A stretch of DNA of 64,000 bases from assembly GCA_918026815.1 (NCBI GenBank), contig CAKJVC010000021.1, positions 186,001-250,000 on the forward strand, in the 5' to 3' direction. Source of the DNA: Chalara sp. BL73. Taxonomy: Eukaryota; Ascomycota; Leotiomycetes; Helotiales. The notes beneath the pieces were generated by a model. That model was not told where the DNA came from and did no database searches. It worked only from the letters and a program-made list of their open reading frames with translations. Shown here piece after piece: positions 11,643 through 23,539 of the stretch (the first letter of the stretch is position 1; each line of letters begins with the position of its first letter). A program made the translations under genes and the position numbers.

Positions 11643-13264
11643 GGCGGCGCCAAGCATATCGTGAGATGCTTGCGGTTGGCAGACTTTGAGCAAGACTGTG
11701 TAGTGTTTTACTTAAAATAGGAAAGGAGGCAGTTGAAGGGGGTTTATTTCTGATTTTATCTTCTATAGGGCAGGGCCCAGTTGCAAAGTTGTCCAAGCAA
11801 TATATTTCTTAACTAGAATAATATCATGTAACTTCTTTATATCCACCCCGCGTCTTTTAATGATCTCTCACGCCCTTTTCGAGAGAGTATTTTCAGCCTT
11901 TGTCTCAGTAGTAGCCAATTGGGTCAGTTCCTCCAACCCATGTTCATTCGGATTAGCATCTTTGTCGTGACGATGAATAGTCTTCTTAAGATATGGAAGC
12001 ATACTAGTTTAACTTTATCTCAAATTACCTACGAGGCTAACCCAGGCATATTCATCGTATAAGGACTCCATATTGGCAGCACCGCTCTTCTTTAGCGCGG
12101 GTTGACATTTTTGCGACATATAATTGGTCAAAGAACGAATATCATGGTTGTCTAAGTTCTCAAGGGTGAAGATTCGGTGAGAATGTTGATTACTCTATGT
12201 CTCGGGAGAGACCACTGTTATGTCTGAACTTGATCATGTTTTGCTTCGACATATACCCGCAATCATAATTATATATTGAATAGTTAGCAACATATATTTG
12301 ATGTGCGTTTTAATGTGAATTATCTGATTTAAATAGGTACCAAAGACATACGGTAATAGAGAAACATAGAAGAGGTAATACGCCGTTAAAGAAAACCTGC
12401 TTATACATCAGTATTCAAGGCTGTTCTCTCGAAAGACATTATTTACCAAATTGATTTTAAATAGCCTTAGATTCAAGCCATTTCCGTAAGAAACTAGTTA
12501 GTACACTTCTTGTTAAAGGCTCCAGATTATAGCGTATAGTATTTCTCAAGTGTTTGCATATGGTGTTAGTTTATCAATTCTCTTTTAACGAACGTTGGTT
12601 ATTACTCTTACGACAGAACACATATCTCGTCAATTAATGAGCTTTGTACAATAACGTTATTCCAAGCAATGTTTTAAAAATCTGCACTGTTTATAAACCC
12701 TTATTTACACTCCGGCTCTTGTTGTTTCTAGATTTGATGACCTGCGAGGAGAGTGCATTGTTTACTGTGAATTGGAAAGAGTAAACATAACCATAGTTGG
12801 CCCTGTAGAGCAGGTCCATCTGGAGCGCTGCGATATCTCTATATTTAAGTGTTTGACTAATGAGGCTTATAGGCACGGTAACTGTTGTAATTTTCTGTCT
12901 ATGCCTGGTGGCCATGTCGCTGCTGATGTGGCGCAAGCCGAAAAGAGAGCCATACTATAAATACGTAGCACAGCGCTTACAGCAGCTAAAATAACTATGA
13001 AATTAAATATATATATAAGTAAGTAAGCTTAAAGGCCTCCAACAGCTCGAATACTACAGTGTACTCTAGTTGACTTAAATGGCATGGCGAATGACTCCTA
13101 CTTCCATTGATTACCAACTGTTTATCTTCAAATCGAAAATCAAATCTCAAGATCAAGCGGACAATGACCATTTCAATCGCAGGGACGCATGAAAGCGGTC
13201 AGGACTACAAGGTTTAGTTGCCTGTTAGCCAGAACATATAGCCTAATCACGACTATAGAAGGTT
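11643..13264. other. A+T-rich intergenic region holding an unidentified coding relic (about 11860-12240, minus strand)
   Basis: Most of this stretch has stops in all frames. On the minus strand, from about 12205 down to 12040, one frame reads coherently like protein (for example IFTLENLDNHDIRSLTNYM and ANMESLYDEYAWVSL). It resumes in another frame near 12005-11860 (LPYLKKTIHRHDKDANPNEH) before ending at a stop. An intron may separate the parts, but a good donor and acceptor pair was not found. I do not recognise the family. Given its neighbours it may be another lost gene of the decayed cluster. Confidence 0.3.
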
Positions 13265-14990
13265 TCATAAAAGCAAAGAAGAATAGGAAGGCTGAGGAAG
13301 ACCAAATTTCAATGGGGGAGTAGCAGCTATTATCCGAAACTTACAATGCAAGGATCTAAACCCGCTAGACGAGATATTTCTCAGGTGCCTCAGTAAGCGT
13401 CGATATTGTTTTTGTAAAGCGCCGCCCATCAAAGCGCTTTGCTTCGGAATAGGTTCCCTCATCGTGCATTGCATCTTCTAAAAAAAATACACACTAATTC
13501 TTCTTCTTTGATATGTGGTCCCCCACTCGGGAATCTGGAGGGCTCCATGGCTTTGTGGCGAATTGCAATTATAGAGTCGAGAAACAGCTGAGCATTAATT
13601 ACTTTTCAAGAACATCCAACTCTTACGCGAATCTAATGGATTGATTCTCACCGCTTCCTTCACGAAGCTATCAGGGAGAGGAAACTTTGCAAAACTGTCA
13701 TAGTTTAAGCGTTGGGTCACCAATCTCACTTCGTAGCTCTTCCATGTAGTCGGACCGTAAGCAGAGCTAGAGCATTACAAAGTTAAGGTTCAATTAGGGC
13801 TGAGGAGCTGCTGCAAACTATACTCCTAGGATAGCCTGGGCGAGCATAGGCGGAGCCCAATATCCTAGATCAGTATCAAGTCTAACTTTGCTTCGAGCGA
13901 TGCAAGGCTGCTGATGGCTCCAGGCTACAATATATTGGGTATCAATTACCATAGGCTGGCATTGTTAAAAGAATGATCTTGCCAACTTCTAGAGAAAGAG
14001 GCGTGATATAGTCAAGTATAGTATGCATTGCCTTGCCGTGTTTACTGATAATAACCTGCACAAGTCTGCTAATGATAGATAGTTTACTTCCAAAATTAGT
14101 ATGAAATAAAAGCCTTACCTTGCAGGAAAGTTAGGTGTGACTTAGAAGGTACCTATTGATTTAACCACGTTTTGCGGATGGTCGAATGGTGCCTGGCAAA
14201 ACTCTTGGTTCTGACTGGGAGATCTTAGTATTATATATGAAGGAATATTGGGATGTATACCCAACTCTGGTCTAAAGAACACAAGTGCCATTATGGATCA
14301 AACGGTCTTCCTCAAAGTCGAGGTATCTATTTCAAATATATAATCAGCTTGCATAGATATCATTCACTTTAATATGCATAGAATACTACCTAAAGCCCTG
14401 CTGGCCGAGCTCAATTGTGTACTGAAACTCTTTTCGAGGACTGCCTATATATCGCGATATATAATCGAAAGCTGTACTGGGCAAGTAATTTGAAGAGCTC
14501 GTCCATAACATTTGTATTTTGGTGGCTTGCCTTTTTGTGATCGGTATTATTCAAGGTGAATTTGAATCCAAAATTCTATACAACGGTTAATTTAGCACAG
14601 TATAGAACTGCGCACACGGTACTTACGTCTGCACAAGCTGCTCTTTGTGATAGTAATGAAGCCTCGCTCAATTCCATGATATGTTTCTTGCCGGTTACAA
14701 TAGTCGTCTTTCGAGATAATCGCTATAGTCTATAGTATTTGCGAGATCTCTTTCACTCAAATATTAGTGGCCAATAATAGGACAAAAGGTAGGATTGGTC
14801 ACGCCCAAAGTCTTTGATGGTACTGGATAAGCCTGCGTACAATCCGCGAAGCCCTCTGATCGCCTCAATACTACTAGTACGAAGGCTTTTCGGCCTTTAT
14901 ATTTGCCTATAACTCGTGTCACTAGACTCAAAACCGGAATAATCAAATTATAGTAGAAGGCCCATGTAATAATGGAAGGCAATATCAAAT
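13265..14990 (-). pseudogene. Cytochrome P450 pseudogene (fungal secondary-metabolism type)
   Basis: Read on the minus strand, several P450 blocks occur in the right order but in shifting frames with stops. An N-terminal hydrophobic stretch lies near 14990-14890. TGKKHIMELSEASLLSQRA is near 14700-14630, and NFGFKFTLNNTD, near 14578, follows a still recognisable intron. An I-helix-like segment with stops (QAILGV, then LNFVM) lies near 13850-13800, and YMEELRSEIGD is near 13740. The K-helix with its ExxR (SFVKEAVRINPLDS) lies near 13670-13635, and a PERF-like block (DEGTYSEAKRFDGRRF) near 13465-13420. The cysteine heme-binding loop that should follow is replaced by stops and scrambled sequence. 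The gene is therefore full length in outline but dead. Its likely role was oxidative tailoring for the adjacent synthetase. Confidence 0.82.
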
Positions 14991-16425
14991 ATTATATTCC
15001 CTGCCACCAACACGCTTGCAGCCAATGTAAGTGACATGTTCTCAGATGTTACTATAATACTGAGAGTACTAGACAAAAGATGTGAAGATGAAGTTTAGCA
15101 GTGTTAAGCTAAACAGGTAAGATTCTCAAGTTGAAAAAAGAGAAACAAGCCGCTTTTTTCTGACACAAATGATAATATGTTTAGGTGGAAGTTAAATTTC
15201 TTTCAAGAAAATAAGACTGACGCTCGTAATGTGCGTATCGACGATACTTAACACCTAACTTCGGTGCTGATTAAAGCGCAGCATTTATTGCAAGGATATG
15301 AGAGAACATAATATATTTGGAAAAGGCGGAACAGAGCTGGGGTGTAACAAAGAAGAAACAAGGAATTAATCAAATAAAAGGAAGCACCTAGTAACCTATA
15401 GCGTAACGCGATTCTTCGTGCAAACAAAATTATATTCGCAGCCTTGCTAGCAAATAGATTAATATATAACTAACTCGAGTAGTATTCTCTACTGCAAAAT
15501 GGTTGAAAATATGCTGTAGTTTTACACTACTATGAGACTGATACTGTGGATAATAAGCAAGTTTGCCCTTTGAGTACGCATTCTCCGCTTTCCTGATTTG
15601 GTGAAGTTATACCTTAAGCATACCGTAAATGTGGATGGTTATTACCCTTGTTTGCGTCATTGCACAAGCCAGTATCGGGTCCTTCCATAAAGTTTGGAGA
15701 ATGCTATTCCAACAACGCTGAACTCTCTTACCCTATCTCACGTATAGCAAATCCATCATATAGAGCTACCCTAGGGAACCTACGGAATACCATGCTTTCT
15801 ATTCTTGATCCTTCCGACCCGTCCTCCTACAGCTGTCAGCTTCTAAAATACTGATATTTATTGGCTGGAAACCCGACTGCTATCCTATACCACCCTATTT
15901 TACAGGTAAGTAGGGAGTATCAAGGCGGAAGGGGCGAATAAATACTCGCATTTTCCCGGGTGTTGCGTAGCTCTGCCAAAATAGCCTTTCGGCTTCGGCC
16001 CGCGATGTAAAACGCAATCGATCATGATGAAAGTCTGCTTTCATCGGAAATCTTGTTTATGTTTGTGCCGTGTCAGTGCATGCGTAGCAAAAGAGAACGA
16101 CGGCAGCTAATGGATGGGTAATTAATATCCAACTGCATTTCCAACTGCACTTGCGCCTACCACTGCAACTACAACCCTAATACACCTTAAAATGCCTCAG
16201 ACATTGCTACGCTGGTAAATGAAGGAACGGCTGTTACCAAGTTGTTAGAGTCAGTTTAGTTGCAGGGGGAGCAGTTGGTGGCTTTTGAACTATCTTTCTT
16301 TCTACATTTTACCTGCCTGACAATTTTTTTTGTTACAGAATATTAACGTTTAAAGTACGAGAACTAACTGCTGGGTTTTCAGCCTTATTGTACCACTTTC
16401 TCCATTTCTTGGACTTCATCTCGTT
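14991..16425. other. A+T-rich intergenic region
   Basis: No gene was recognised in these 1.4 kb. A short open frame near 15648-15854 has no motif. The last 300 bases form the probable promoter of the dehydrogenase at 16426. Confidence 0.35.
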
Positions 16426-17523
16426 ATGAACGCCGTCAGCCCGTCGTTGGGCACGGTCATGGTGGTTGGAGGCTGTGGTAATCTGGGACGTCGGCTGGTG
16501 GACGACCTCCTCGAGCGTCAGCTTGTGCTCGAAGTGTTGGTTCTTGACCTGAGGGTGGAAAATAATCGCAATTCGCGGGCATCGTACTACGCATGTGATA
16601 TCTCGGACAAGGAACAAGTCCTGGCCCTTTTCCAAAGCACGCGCCCTCAAGTTATCTTCCATACGGCATCGCCTTCGCCAACAATCAACGATCTCGACCT
16701 ATATCTGCGTGTCAATGTCACCGGAACCAGGAACATTCTTGAGTGTGCGCAAGAAATTGGATGTGTAAAGGCTTTCGTTTACACCTCCACTGCGTCGGTG
16801 ATTCACGATGCTGATGGCGACCTCATTGACGGCGACGAAACATACCCACTGGTCTTCTTGCCCAAGCAAAAGGAAGTATATTCACATACGAAAGCATTAG
16901 CTGAGCAGCTCGTCCTGGCTTCCAATGAACGTGGCAAGTTGCTGACAGTCGCTCTACGGCCCTCTGGCATTTTCGGAGAGAACGATACTACGCAGGTAAA
17001 AAACCTCGTGGAATCGGCAGCGGCGGGAAAACTCAAGGTCCAGATTGGGGACGGGAAGAATTTGTTCGACTTTACGTATGTTGGCAACGTAGTAGACGCG
17101 GAGATACTAGCAGCTCAAAAGCTGCTCGAACAGTGCACTTCGATATCTACGCAGATTCCCGTTGCCGAGAAAGTGGACGGTGAAGCCTTCATTGTCACCA
17201 ATGATGAACATGTACTCTTCTGGGAATATGCCCGTGCTATAGGGGCAGCTGCAGGCTATCCAGTGGATGAAACGAATATCTGGACGATACCAAGATCTGT
17301 TGGGATTGCGATGGCCATATTGGCAGAATGGGTTGTATGGGCTATCTCATTTGGACAGCGAAGGCCTGGAATCACAAGGGTTGCGATTAAGTATAGCTCG
17401 ATGACAAGAACTTATAAAATTGATAAGATTAAGAAGAGATTGGGCTACAGGCCTCGCGTTAGTATGGAGGAGGGCATTTGTCGGTCCGGGGAGTCATTTC
17501 GTACAGACAAAAAGAAACTTTGA
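16426..17523 (+). CDS. 3beta-hydroxysteroid dehydrogenase / Erg26-like NAD(P)-dependent dehydrogenase
   Basis: Single-exon, 365 residues. The Rossmann motif is VVGGCGNLGRR near the N-terminus, followed by VIFHTASPSP, LRVNVTGTRNILECA, YTSTASVI and the active-site YxxxK in YSHTKALAEQ. FDFTYVGNVVDAEILAA and the end TYKIDKIKKRLGYRPRVSMEEG are diagnostic of the 3beta-HSD/sterol-4alpha-carboxylate dehydrogenase family. A hydrophobic segment (SVGIAMAILAEWVVWAISF) suggests membrane association. It looks fully intact, although the P450 and NRPS genes on either side are dead. It may be a cluster tailoring enzyme that outlived its cluster, or an Erg26 paralogue in sterol metabolism. I cannot tell which from sequence. 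Confidence 0.88.
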   Translation: MNAVSPSLGTVMVVGGCGNLGRRLVDDLLERQLVLEVLVLDLRVENNRNSRASYYACDISDKEQVLALFQSTRPQVIFHTASPSPTINDLDLYLRVNVTGTRNILECAQEIGCVKAFVYTSTASVIHDADGDLIDGDETYPLVFLPKQKEVYSHTKALAEQLVLASNERGKLLTVALRPSGIFGENDTTQVKNLVESAAAGKLKVQIGDGKNLFDFTYVGNVVDAEILAAQKLLEQCTSISTQIPVAEKVDGEAFIVTNDEHVLFWEYARAIGAAAGYPVDETNIWTIPRSVGIAMAILAEWVVWAISFGQRRPGITRVAIKYSSMTRTYKIDKIKKRLGYRPRVSMEEGICRSGESFRTDKKKL

Positions 17524-18397
17524 TATATGGAACTAGCGCATAGCATTCAAGTGGCGCAGCGTAGTAGAAATTGATTTCCATTTAGAAATTAAATGACCCC
17601 CCCCCTTTCCCAAACAAGAATTTCAAGCCTGTGAGGGGTGATATCTTAAAGGATACAGATTGCCAGCATTAATTGACATTAAAATACAGTAACTATTCAC
17701 CGAATTCTTTCGATTCGCAACGCAATGGTCTCTTCCTTCGGACTTTATCTTTAGCGTCTTCCTTCGCGTTGTTGCTTATGGCAGCTTATTGCATGGGAGC
17801 TGGGTGTGGAAAGACAAGGTCGTAGGGGTAATCCTAAACCCTGTCTTAATACACTTACTTCCGACCATCCGTTGTAGTGCCAATCCCAAAAAATTAGCTT
17901 GGTAATTGAGATTAAATAACTCCATGTATGGGGTTTAATGGGCGGGCTATGTGGAGAGCCATTGAGATATATAGTATTTACATTTTAAGTTAACAGACTT
18001 CATAATTATTTTACGTAAGCCCTCATTTTTACAGAAGGCCAGGGGGAATAGATATTAAGTCACCTCCTATGTAAGGCATAACTCTGTTATAAGGATGTCT
18101 GATTCCTTAGCTACCCTAAAAGGAGGTTGCGGCACCAAACATCTTTGCGGCAATAGACACAAGCCAGATATAAATAACAAAATCATTATTCGCCGTATGG
18201 GAGTTTTCACTCCAGTCTTAAGGCGGGAGAATTGGCAACCAAAATTCTGATTGATTTTATGGGTGACTGTTGTCCCTGACATACTCTTTCACTTACCATT
18301 TCGGTCTTGATTATCTTTTGAGATTCTCAAATGGTTCCATCACGACAGTATTCACCAGAGAGAAAGGCTATAGCGCCTCCAGAGAACATAGCTCTAG
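17524..18397. other. Intergenic region upstream of the NRPS relic
   Basis: A+T-rich, with stops in all frames and no recognisable domain. If the missing start of the NRPS condensation domain once lay here, it has decayed beyond recognition. In the synthetase frame, TAG codons at 18371, 18389 and 18395 closely precede the readable part. Confidence 0.35.
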
Positions 18398-21300
18398 CTA
18401 ACGCTATTGCTAATTTTGCGCAACAATGCAATCTTCCGTACACGAATCGTTGCAGTGGAAACTCGGGCGCTGCAGGTAGTATTAAAAGATTGGCGGCCGG
18501 AATGGACTGAATTTGTTGATCTCTCAGCTTATCTTACAACTGACAAGCAAATAGCAATGGAATATGGAGATCCACTGTTACGCCTGGGTATCTCGAAGAC
18601 TCACTTGATCTGGACAGCTCATCACAGCATGTATGATGGCTATTCGATTGACCTCATGCTTGAGGATATTGCAGCAGCCTACACGCAGAAGGCTTTACCT
18701 GTTCGCCCACCTTACAGAAACTTTGTCAAATACCTTCAGCAGCAACACGAAAAGGCAAAATCTAAATCTTTCTGGGAATCTGTACTTTCAGCCAAAGAAG
18801 TTCCTCCGTTTCCTACCGTACATCCGCCCTACCAGCCACGGCCGAACGAAACTATCAAACACTATTCGCAATCAGTAATGACTATCTCCGGCGAAGTGAC
18901 TACCGCAACTCTCGTTCAGGCAGCATGGGCTCTCGTTTTATCAAGCCATCTCAATTCCTCAACTGTTTCCTTTGGTACTACCATGAGTGGGCGCAATTCT
19001 GACATTATTGACATTGAGAGCACTATGGGCCCCACCATTGCCACAGTTCCTGTATGTCTTGAGATTGATTATGAACAGTCTGCAGTACAGCATTTACGTG
19101 CTATGTAGAAACGCCTTACGGAGATGATTCCTCATCTCCACCTTGGGCTCCAAAATATCAAGGAAATCGGGCCAGCGGCTGCAGAAGCTTGCGCATTTCA
19201 CAATTTACTAGTCGTTCACCCTGCTCAACAGGACAATATCCAGCCTGCTTATAGAAATTTATTCGTAGGCACGGAGGAAGAGATTGAAGCCGACTTCCTC
19301 GACTATTCTCTGACCGTACAGTGCTCTCTAGGCAATAATGGGATATTGAAAGCCGCTGCCTCGTTCGACAGCACTGTTATCGATGCGCCACGGGTGCAGC
19401 GACTTCTCTTCCAGCTTGAGCATGTTGTTCGTCAACTAGGATCAAATGACACAAGGAGAAAGTTGGGCGAGATTGATCTCTTAAGCCCCAGTGACATCAA
19501 TCAGATTCAAGCATGGAATGGGAAGCCCCCAAAACCTTTTGGAATCCCTTTAGATATGATCAACAAACACTTTTTGGATCAACCTGAAGCTACAGCGATC
19601 TGTGCTGGTGATGGAGAAATAACTTATTCAAAATTAGACGCGCTGTCTTCGCAACTGGCTAGCTATTTGGTCTCCGAGCATGGAATTGGCCCTGAATCCA
19701 TTGTACCAGTGTGTTATGAGAGGTCTCTCTGGATGGTTGTTGCCGTTATCGCTACGATGAAAACGGGTGCGGCGTTCACAATGCTTGACCCCAGCTACCC
19801 TGTGCAGCGCCTGGAGAAAATTATTGAACTCACAAATGCAAAAGTCACTCTAGTATCCAGAGCATGTCGTGGTATGTTCAATGGGGCCTTGACCAAGTTT
19901 GTGGAATTCAAAGAAACAGTCCTGGAATCAGGTAATTCTGTAGATTCCACATCCACTCCAACGACTATAGGTAGCCCGTTATGCATAAAAGAGCCATCTG
20001 TCGACAATGCAATGTATGTAGTTTTTACGTCTGGCTCGACCGGCCAGCCAAAAGGTGTTGTGATTACTTTTGGATCCTACTTCGCAGGAGCCATGGCTCA
20101 CATACCTGTTTATGATCTCGGGCCACAGTCACGGGTTCTGGCATTTGCATCACCGGCATTTGATCTCTGTCTCCAAGAGATTGTGTCAACGTTGATGGCT
20201 GGCGGCTGCCTCTGCGTACCCACCGAGGATGATCGTTTTGGAGATATCGCCAACGTCATTTAGTCAATGAATGTTAATATGGCATCATTCACGCCTTCAT
20301 TCGCCAGGCAGATCTCTCCCGATAGTGTACCCTCTCTGAAAAGAATGTCATTTGTCGGTGAAGCACTCCCCAAAGATCAAAGAGACACATGGGCAGACAA
20401 ACTGTGGCTCATGAACAGTTACGGGCCATCTGAGTGCTCAGTCATCAGTACAATTAATCCACGAGTGACAAAGTCTACCTACCCTACAAACATTGGACCA
20501 CTTCTCACGGGCTCTGCATGGATAGTTCATCCTGATGACGAATCTAGACTTGTGCCAATAGGAGCCACTGGGGAAATGCTTATCGAAGGTCCACTTTTGG
20601 GTCGAGGCTATCTCAACGATCCTGCGAAGACCGCTGCCAGTTTTATCGAGGCTTCGCTTCCCGGCGTTTATTCGAGAAATGAAACACGGCGGTTGTACAA
20701 AACTGGCGATCTGGTTCGGTATGATCCCACGGACGGCAGCATTATTTACGAGGGTCGGAAAGACATGCAAGTCAAGATCCGCGGTCAACGCGTAGAGATT
20801 GGCGAGATTGAACATCACCTTGGAAAGACATTCCCAAGGCATCTGGAGCGGCAGTGGAGCTATTGAAGCATGCTAACAATACTGTAGCAGAGCTCGTTGC
20901 TTTCATTTTCTGCGATGGAATGTGGGATGAGGCATCCGAACATAAGCCTCACCAGCTGTTACCTTTACTCGCCGACTCAAATATTAACAACACGGCGGAT
21001 ATCAAGTCACATCTGGCTAATGTCTTGCCCCGCCACATGATTCCTAGTCGATTTCACTTGGTACCAAAACGTCCTATGCAACCAGCGGGCAAACTAGATC
21101 GGAAGAAGTTGCGACAGGAGCTTCTTGAGGCTACTGGTTATCATTTTGAGCTGGAAAGATCTGATATCGAGATATCGCTCCTCAGCCAAGATAACGAGAT
21201 AGCTTTACGGCTCAGCGAGAAGATTGTTAAACTAGTGACAGTGAAGGATACAGGTGGCGCTATAGACCTTTCCGGGAGGGATTTGACGCTGTCCACACTG

Positions 21301-22623
21301 GGTTTAGACTCCATCCAACTCATCAGCCTACTCACTTACATCAGGAAAGAGTACGGTGTCAAGTTGTCGATTGCAATTTTATATAATAACAATCTCACTA
21401 TTTCAGGGTTGGCCAAAATCATTGACGACTATCGGTCTGACGTAGTACCACAGCATAGTGAACAGACGATTGACCTTTCCAAACAAATCCAAGACTTATA
21501 CGATAATTTCCTAGCTGCACTATTAATACAAAACGAACTCGCATCAAAGACCATCTTCCTCACCGGGGCGACCGGCTACTTGGGCTCGCAGATATTACGC
21601 CAGCTGCTTACTGACACACTGATAAAGAAGGTCATTGTACACGTGCGAGCCGTCACCTCTGAGGAAGCTCTTGGTCGCGTGGTTCACGCTGCGTCGCGTG
21701 GAAAATGGTGGTCAGCGGCGTACCTTTCTCGAATCGAATTTTGGCCAGGAGATTTGCGAGCCCATAATCTTGGCCTCCTACCAAATCAATGGAGCCAGTT
21801 AACTAGAAATTGCTACCCTGGCGAACAGATAAACTATATCATACACAACGGCGCAACGGTACAGTGGCAGGCGCCTTATTCTGCCCTCAAGGCAGCTAAC
21901 GTCGACTCAACATTGGCATTACTATCTGCTGTTCGTCAGTGGCCTAGCTCTGACAGTTTTACGTATGTCTCCGGAAGATTGAAGCGAACTCCAGACATGG
22001 ATTTGGATTCGTTTGCCGCCAGTCTGCAAGCTTCAAATGGGTACAATCAGACCAAGTTCGTTTCCGAACAACTTACCGCGAGGTTTGCTAGTGGTAATCC
22101 AAAGCACAACATCTCGATAGTTCGGCCAGGTTTAATCATCGGCACGGAGGTTGAGGGCATCCCAAATACAGATGACTTCTTGTGGAGGCTGGCCCAGGTA
22201 TGCGTCAGCATTGGTGGCTACCCGGCAGGGAAGCAAGATTACTGGCTATCTGTTACTAGTGTTGAAGAGGTTGCAACATCTATCATTGATTCAACTTTGA
22301 GTCCTGGCCAGCAAACCTCGAAAGTCTGGGATATCGATACAGGCCTAGTCGTGGGTGACTTTTGGACCATCGTTGGGGAGGAGTTGGGTGGAAGATTGAA
22401 ACCTATGAACGGCAAAGAATGGGTTATCGCTGTCAAAAGCTTCCTCGAAAATGCGGGTGAGAATCACGCTTTCCAGCCGCTGATGGCTATGTTCCAAGAA
22501 CTTACTTTCAGTCTGGGGAGTCCCGCGTCGGTATCAGCTAAAAGCGATCCCAGCACCTTCCCAGCTCTCCGGAAGAACCTGCGGACATTGCTGAGTACTG
22601 GCTACCTCTGGGCAGAGGAATAA
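18398..22623 (+). pseudogene. Nonribosomal peptide synthetase pseudogene, single module C-A-T-R
   Basis: Condensation domain: about 60-70 N-terminal residues are missing, FRTRIVAVE is readable and the catalytic HHxxxDG is intact as HHSMYDG. Adenylation domain: A3 FTSGSTGQPKGV, A5 NSYGPSEC, A7 YKTGDLVRY, A8 GRKDMQVKIRGQRVEIGEIE, A10 PAGKLDRKKLR. Thiolation domain: LGLDSIQL, carrying the phosphopantetheine serine. Terminal reductase domain: TGATGYLGSQ and YNQTK, which would release the product as aldehyde or alcohol. Lesions: in-frame TAG at 19106-19108 and 20261-20263, each where CAG (Gln) fits the flanking sequence; a one-base frameshift near 20836-20840 between A8 and the end of the A domain; and no start codon. 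Both TAGs are CpA-to-TpA changes. After the frameshift the frame is open and well conserved to the stop. Confidence 0.9.
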
Positions 22624-23539
22624 AGCAAGGATTCTCGATTTTCCCACGGTCTTGTGCCAGAATCTGGTACTTTGTTTAGTAGGTCTAGCATAATGAAAGC
22701 AGGACACGGGCTGCTTACAAAGGTGGTAGGCTGAAAAGTATCAACTAGTTTCTGTACGGTTTATACATTTTCAAAGGAAGTAGAAACATATAACACTTGC
22801 ATATATAAACTCGTAACATAATGATTGCTACTACCAAACGTAATATCAATGATCTGCTCTTCTTACCTCACGGTCGTAAACATGACCATAACATTTTTAC
22901 CGTATGGCCATTCTTCACTATTGCTCGGCTAAGCACAGATACTACGTCTTTTCTGCCTTTTTGGTGTTTCTATCTGCGCCGCTGTTATCAAAATGGGGCG
23001 GATGTAGCATCCGGTTCCTACCGTGGCTTATTTGCTCTGCACGCTGGAATATTCTTTCCACTTTTGGCATCGCCGACACATCTGTGAAAGGAAAGCCTCT
23101 GTGCCTGTGACTGCTGCGAGTTTCAGGATTATTTCAAAGATAGCAAGCGCGACTTTGTCATCTCAAAGGCTCTCCTACCTTCTTAGAAAAGATTGTCCAA
23201 TAGAGGCTGAATTGCCTTCCGGTTTGCGTTAGCCGAAGCATCAGGTAGAATTTAAATCGTGCCATCCGAGTTGTGGTCTTAATGCTCCGAATATTGCTTC
23301 CTGCATAGCCTGTTATGCACCCGATAACTCACAATCACTTGGATTCAAAAATCTCACATTGCTTAGTCCTGGTATCGCTAGACATTTGAGATTCTGTTTC
23401 TGTCAAATGACCAGGTGTGCTGTACTGGGATGCTATGGTATGTTCATGTACACCTGCTTCGCGGTCAACAAATTTGACGATAACATTGCATTCACCTTAG
23501 CGGTGGATAATTCAGTAGTACAATATTCAGTCATCGAGA
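22624..23539. other. Intergenic region between the NRPS and kinase relics
   Basis: Short open frames on the plus strand at 22821-23232 are hydrophobic but show no family motif. Nothing else can be supported here. Confidence 0.35.

Noticed and set aside
19090..20280. Introns that might remove the two TAG codons of the synthetase
   Set aside because: Condensation and adenylation sequence runs without a gap through both stops, and no donor/acceptor pair would remove them without deleting conserved residues.
22821..23232. Hydrophobic plus-strand frames after the synthetase, considered as a transporter fragment
   Set aside because: Hydrophobicity alone; no transporter motif could be read in any frame.
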